Assembly (NCBI GenBank): GCA_022316685.1
Contig: JAKJHU010000056.1
Coordinates: 3,835,872-3,899,871 of the forward strand
Source of the DNA: Progne subis subis
Lineage: Eukaryota; Chordata; Aves; Passeriformes; Hirundinidae
Reading direction: 5' to 3'
DNA length: 64,000 nt
Below, piece by piece: positions 61,065 to 64,000 of this stretch. A model generated the notes under the pieces. That model searched no databases, was not told the origin of the DNA, and worked only from the letters and a program-made list of their open reading frames with translations. A program made the position numbers and the translations under genes. Numbering within the stretch: position 1 is the stretch's first letter; every line of letters begins with the position of its first letter.

Positions 61065-64000
61065 AGGATTCTAGCTTTTGATTTCTTATTTTGAAGAACT
61101 ACAAAAAGCAGTGTTGTGCTGTCTCTTATTTTATTAAAAGGCATTCCAGGCTGCTTGATCTATTCCAAATATATTCCTTTACTGAAAATTTTAGGTGATC
61201 AATGAAAGATGTTATAAAACAAGTAATGAAATATTTTCATGGCCTATTTATTGTAGCCACCATGCAGCAGAAGGACCTGTATCAAGTAGCTGAAACAGGA
61301 TAATGGAATGGGAAGCAACCATTTAAGTCTTTCAGAAAGGGGCATAACTAAAGTGTGCAGATAAAATTAAAGTGCCTTGGGCTGTGAAAGGGTTAAGGAT
61401 AATGTATATGTCTGTGTGTGGGCTTGTACATACATTTATGCATCAGTTTTTCATGCAGCATTATAGAAATAATAGCTCTAATTTCCTGTTTCCTGTATAT
61501 TATACACAAGATTTCTGCACAGAGAATCTTATCTAATTCTTAATAGCATAGATTATTATTTAAACTTGTTCTTAGTTTCTTGCTGTATGCTTGGGGCATC
61601 AATTTTAAATACTCTGCGGGCTACTTACTGTTTGTTAATAGGTTTTTCAGGTGTAAGGTGGCTTTACAAGATGCATTTTGATTCAAGAGGGAAGCTCTTA
61701 CTCTGGTAGTGCGGATTTCAGAGGCAGCAGTTGTTGTCCTCAGGGCACTCATTGAGCTGGCAGTTCTGAACCAGTTGTGATTAGGTACATGTGAGAATGA
61801 TATTTTGCATCTCTGTGTACAGAATTTTGTTGAAGATTATTTCTTCCCCCCAGCGTATTTTAGATAAGAGAGTTGTATTTTTTTAATCCTCACTCAGTAG
61901 TGATGCTCTCAGTTTTAAGTGCTGGCAATTTATTCTCCCCTTCTGAAAAATAGTTATGACTATTCTATGTCATCTCTCAGTAAAGAGAGAATTTGGTGTT
62001 GCTATGTCTTGATAGATTATTTCTTGATCAAGCAAGTCAGCATTATGAGGGATGAAATTTTATCCTTTTTTCCTAAGAGCAAACAAGGGGACACCTCTTA
62101 ACCTTAAATGAAAGTACTCTTAACCTTAATACACAAGGATAAAAACACATTGCCCCCCTTCCCAGGAAACAGATGAATAAATACACCTCTCTGAACTTAG
62201 TCTTTAAATTTCATCATAAAATCAGAACTGAAATTATGGACATTTCCCAAGAGCATAAATATATTGAAATATTCCTTTGGTGAGCCTGCGGTATCTACTT
62301 TTTAGTGAAGTAAATAATGTTACTAAATCATTTGAAGTATTCATTCAGTTTGGGACTTTTAAACTATCCCATACAGGGCCAGGGGTTTTTTGGCTTATCT
62401 AATCCTGCCTATTCTCTAAGGCATGGCTCTTTATACTGAGATGTGCTGCTATCAAAGAGTCCTGCTCGTTCTGTGTTCCTCCTGCTTGTCTGTGGAGCAC
62501 AGATGCATCTCTCTGAGGTTAAAAGTGTTAATGTGAGTTAGAAATAGGGTGCCCACTCAGCCAGGGCATTGTTCTGATCCTCAGTGTAGAAACTGAGACT
62601 CACTTTGTTGTTTTGTTCAGTCTGATTTCACTTCACTGGAGTTTGAAAGTACTAGGGGAATTTTGTCAGTGCCCTATTTCAAGGAAATCTTATTAATCAC
62701 TTTTAGTCATGCTGCAGAGTTTCCTGCTGTGTATTGTTGCTGAAGATGGAAATTCCAGGCTGATGCTTTCATTAACGATTGAAGAAAATTGGACTGGTAC
62801 TACTTGCAAATATTGAATTGAGAGGGGTTATTTGAATCCTTTTCATAATGTGCACCTAATTGTAAGAGAAAAGTTATTCCATGTCCATGTTCTATCTGCA
62901 CTAAGGATTATGCCACATGAAAGGGGCAGTCAATAGTAGCCTTAAGAAAGCACTGTAGGTATTTTTGCTGCCTCATATTATGTTGGAAACTTGCAAAATA
63001 CAGGGAGTCAAGTTCTCAGTTGTTTTTTATAAAATCTGACATTTTTAATGTGGTTAATGAATGAAAACCAAAACACCAGCAGCATGAGAGCTTCCCCTCT
63101 GTGAATGATCTCTGCATTCCCATCATTGCCTTCACCCTTTGACATCCAGATCTCTGTCTTCACCCTTTCTTGTTTGCTGGCTAGATATTCTTAAAAAAAA
63201 GTTCTAAATTTTCTTGTGCAGAATGGCATAAGAAAATATTTCAGTTAAAACTGACTTACCATTCCATGTGGGAGCTGTGTTACCTTTTGTAGGGGGTGTT
63301 TTGTGGGGTAAGTTGTGGACCATTAGTGGCTCAGAGATTACAGACTGAAGATACACTTCCAGGCACCACAGTTTGGGAATCCATGAGCCAAGCTATAATT
63401 GAATTAGTCAGACCTCATTAAAAGCTTCTTCCTCTAATGTTACAGGATGAGATTTCTCAAAATCTTCTGAAAATGTAGTTCAGACTTAGGTGCCTGCCAT
63501 CACTTAGGACAGCTAGCTTGCTCTCCTATCCATCTAAATGACATGAAAGGTAGGGATTTTGTTTCAACTTATAGATGGTTATGTATTTGCAGTCTCCTGA
63601 TTCATTGCTCTTATCGATACATGACACGAGTTGATAATTGAAATGTATTTTAAATCCCATGTTATTCGCAATATATTCTAAGAATAGCACTTAATGCAGT
63701 GTTTCACAGTGATTCAGAAGAGATGCAAGTGACTCAGAATCAAGGAGAAGTGACTACACTTTTTTGACTTCTCTTGAAGGCATTTCTGGTCATAAGGAGA
63801 TACTGGGAAGGAATGCAAATATTGCAACGGAAGAGCAGAAATTAGGTCAGAGGGAACAAAATGGAGAGCTGCAATGGAAAGTAATGATACTGTGGATTGG
63901 AAAAAAGATAAGAAGCCTGTAGAAGAGATAAAAGCTGGTGTTGGTGTGCTCCAGCATGATGCGTGGAGAAATATAAACTACAGCCTCAGGGACTTTAAAG

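Larger units (their letters stand above)
51508..64000 (+). other. DPP6: DPP6-S intron 1, distal part in window
   Basis: No exon is recognised; in particular the shared DPP6 exon 2 (NWKGIAIALL and the transmembrane helix) is not found in any frame. Contents are an A16 run at 53251-53266, T17 at 56320-56336, a (TG)n-G10 run at 59125-59157, A29 at 61033-61061, and a small tandem copy of CTTTATTTCTGA at 56660-56686. Open frames are under 115 codons and unrecognised. Confidence 0.6.

Noticed and set aside
32805..64000. Shared DPP6 exon 2 or a second alternative first exon
   Set aside because: I looked for the NWKGIAIALL transmembrane exon and for MNQTAG-type starts and found none; exon 2 should lie beyond the window.
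1..64000. CRISPR arrays, tRNA, rRNA, prokaryotic operons
   Set aside because: No regularly spaced repeat-spacer arrays, no cloverleaf sequence recognised, and no Shine-Dalgarno gene clusters; the DNA is vertebrate.

Overview
This window is vertebrate nuclear DNA, most likely from a bird and probably a songbird. The base for that is the repeat content. The only LINE sequence recognised is CR1, with 3' ends carrying the CR1-type terminal octamer (ATTCTGTG) at about 12.5 kb and 44.7-45.4 kb and an old reverse-oriented piece at 11.7-12.0 kb. There is one 787-bp solo LTR (2161-2947) whose 3' part resembles LTRs common in passerine genomes. There are no Alu/B1/L1-type elements, and no bacterial-style gene packing. 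Almost all listed open frames are short chance ORFs in AT-rich intronic or intergenic DNA.

The one coding feature I can name is a first coding exon at 32748-32804 on the + strand. It encodes 19 residues, MTTAKEQNASGKQAQQQDQ, followed at once by a GT splice donor. This matches the N-terminus of the short (S) isoform of DPP6 (dipeptidyl aminopeptidase-like protein 6, DPPX), the Kv4 potassium-channel auxiliary subunit. The S isoform uses its own promoter and first exon, so the window is read as the alternative DPP6-S promoter inside the very large 5' part of the DPP6 locus, transcribed left to right.

Layout: 1-30.9 kb is non-coding DNA upstream of the S promoter (probably intron of longer DPP6 isoforms), with an LTR, CR1 pieces, low-complexity T/G or A/C tracts and a broken protein-like fragment near 19.1-19.6 kb. 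About 30.97-32.38 kb is a GC- and CpG-rich island holding a 20-copy, 27-28 bp G-rich minisatellite (31661-32200) and an NRF1-like site. About 32.4-32.75 kb is the presumed 5' UTR region, with a strong splice-acceptor-like tract, a facing (TG)n/(CA)n pair and small upstream ORFs. From 32805 to the end is intron 1 of DPP6-S; the common exon 2 (transmembrane segment) is not seen and should lie downstream. This intron holds one CR1 copy, long homopolymers (T41, T55, A29) and several homeodomain-motif-rich stretches that look like candidate conserved enhancers.

No CRISPR arrays, rRNA, tRNA or operons were seen. The most interesting structure is the DPP6-S promoter/5' UTR, where a G-rich minisatellite, a hairpin-forming dinucleotide pair and an upstream ORF sit within about 1.1 kb of the start codon of a neuronal channel subunit.
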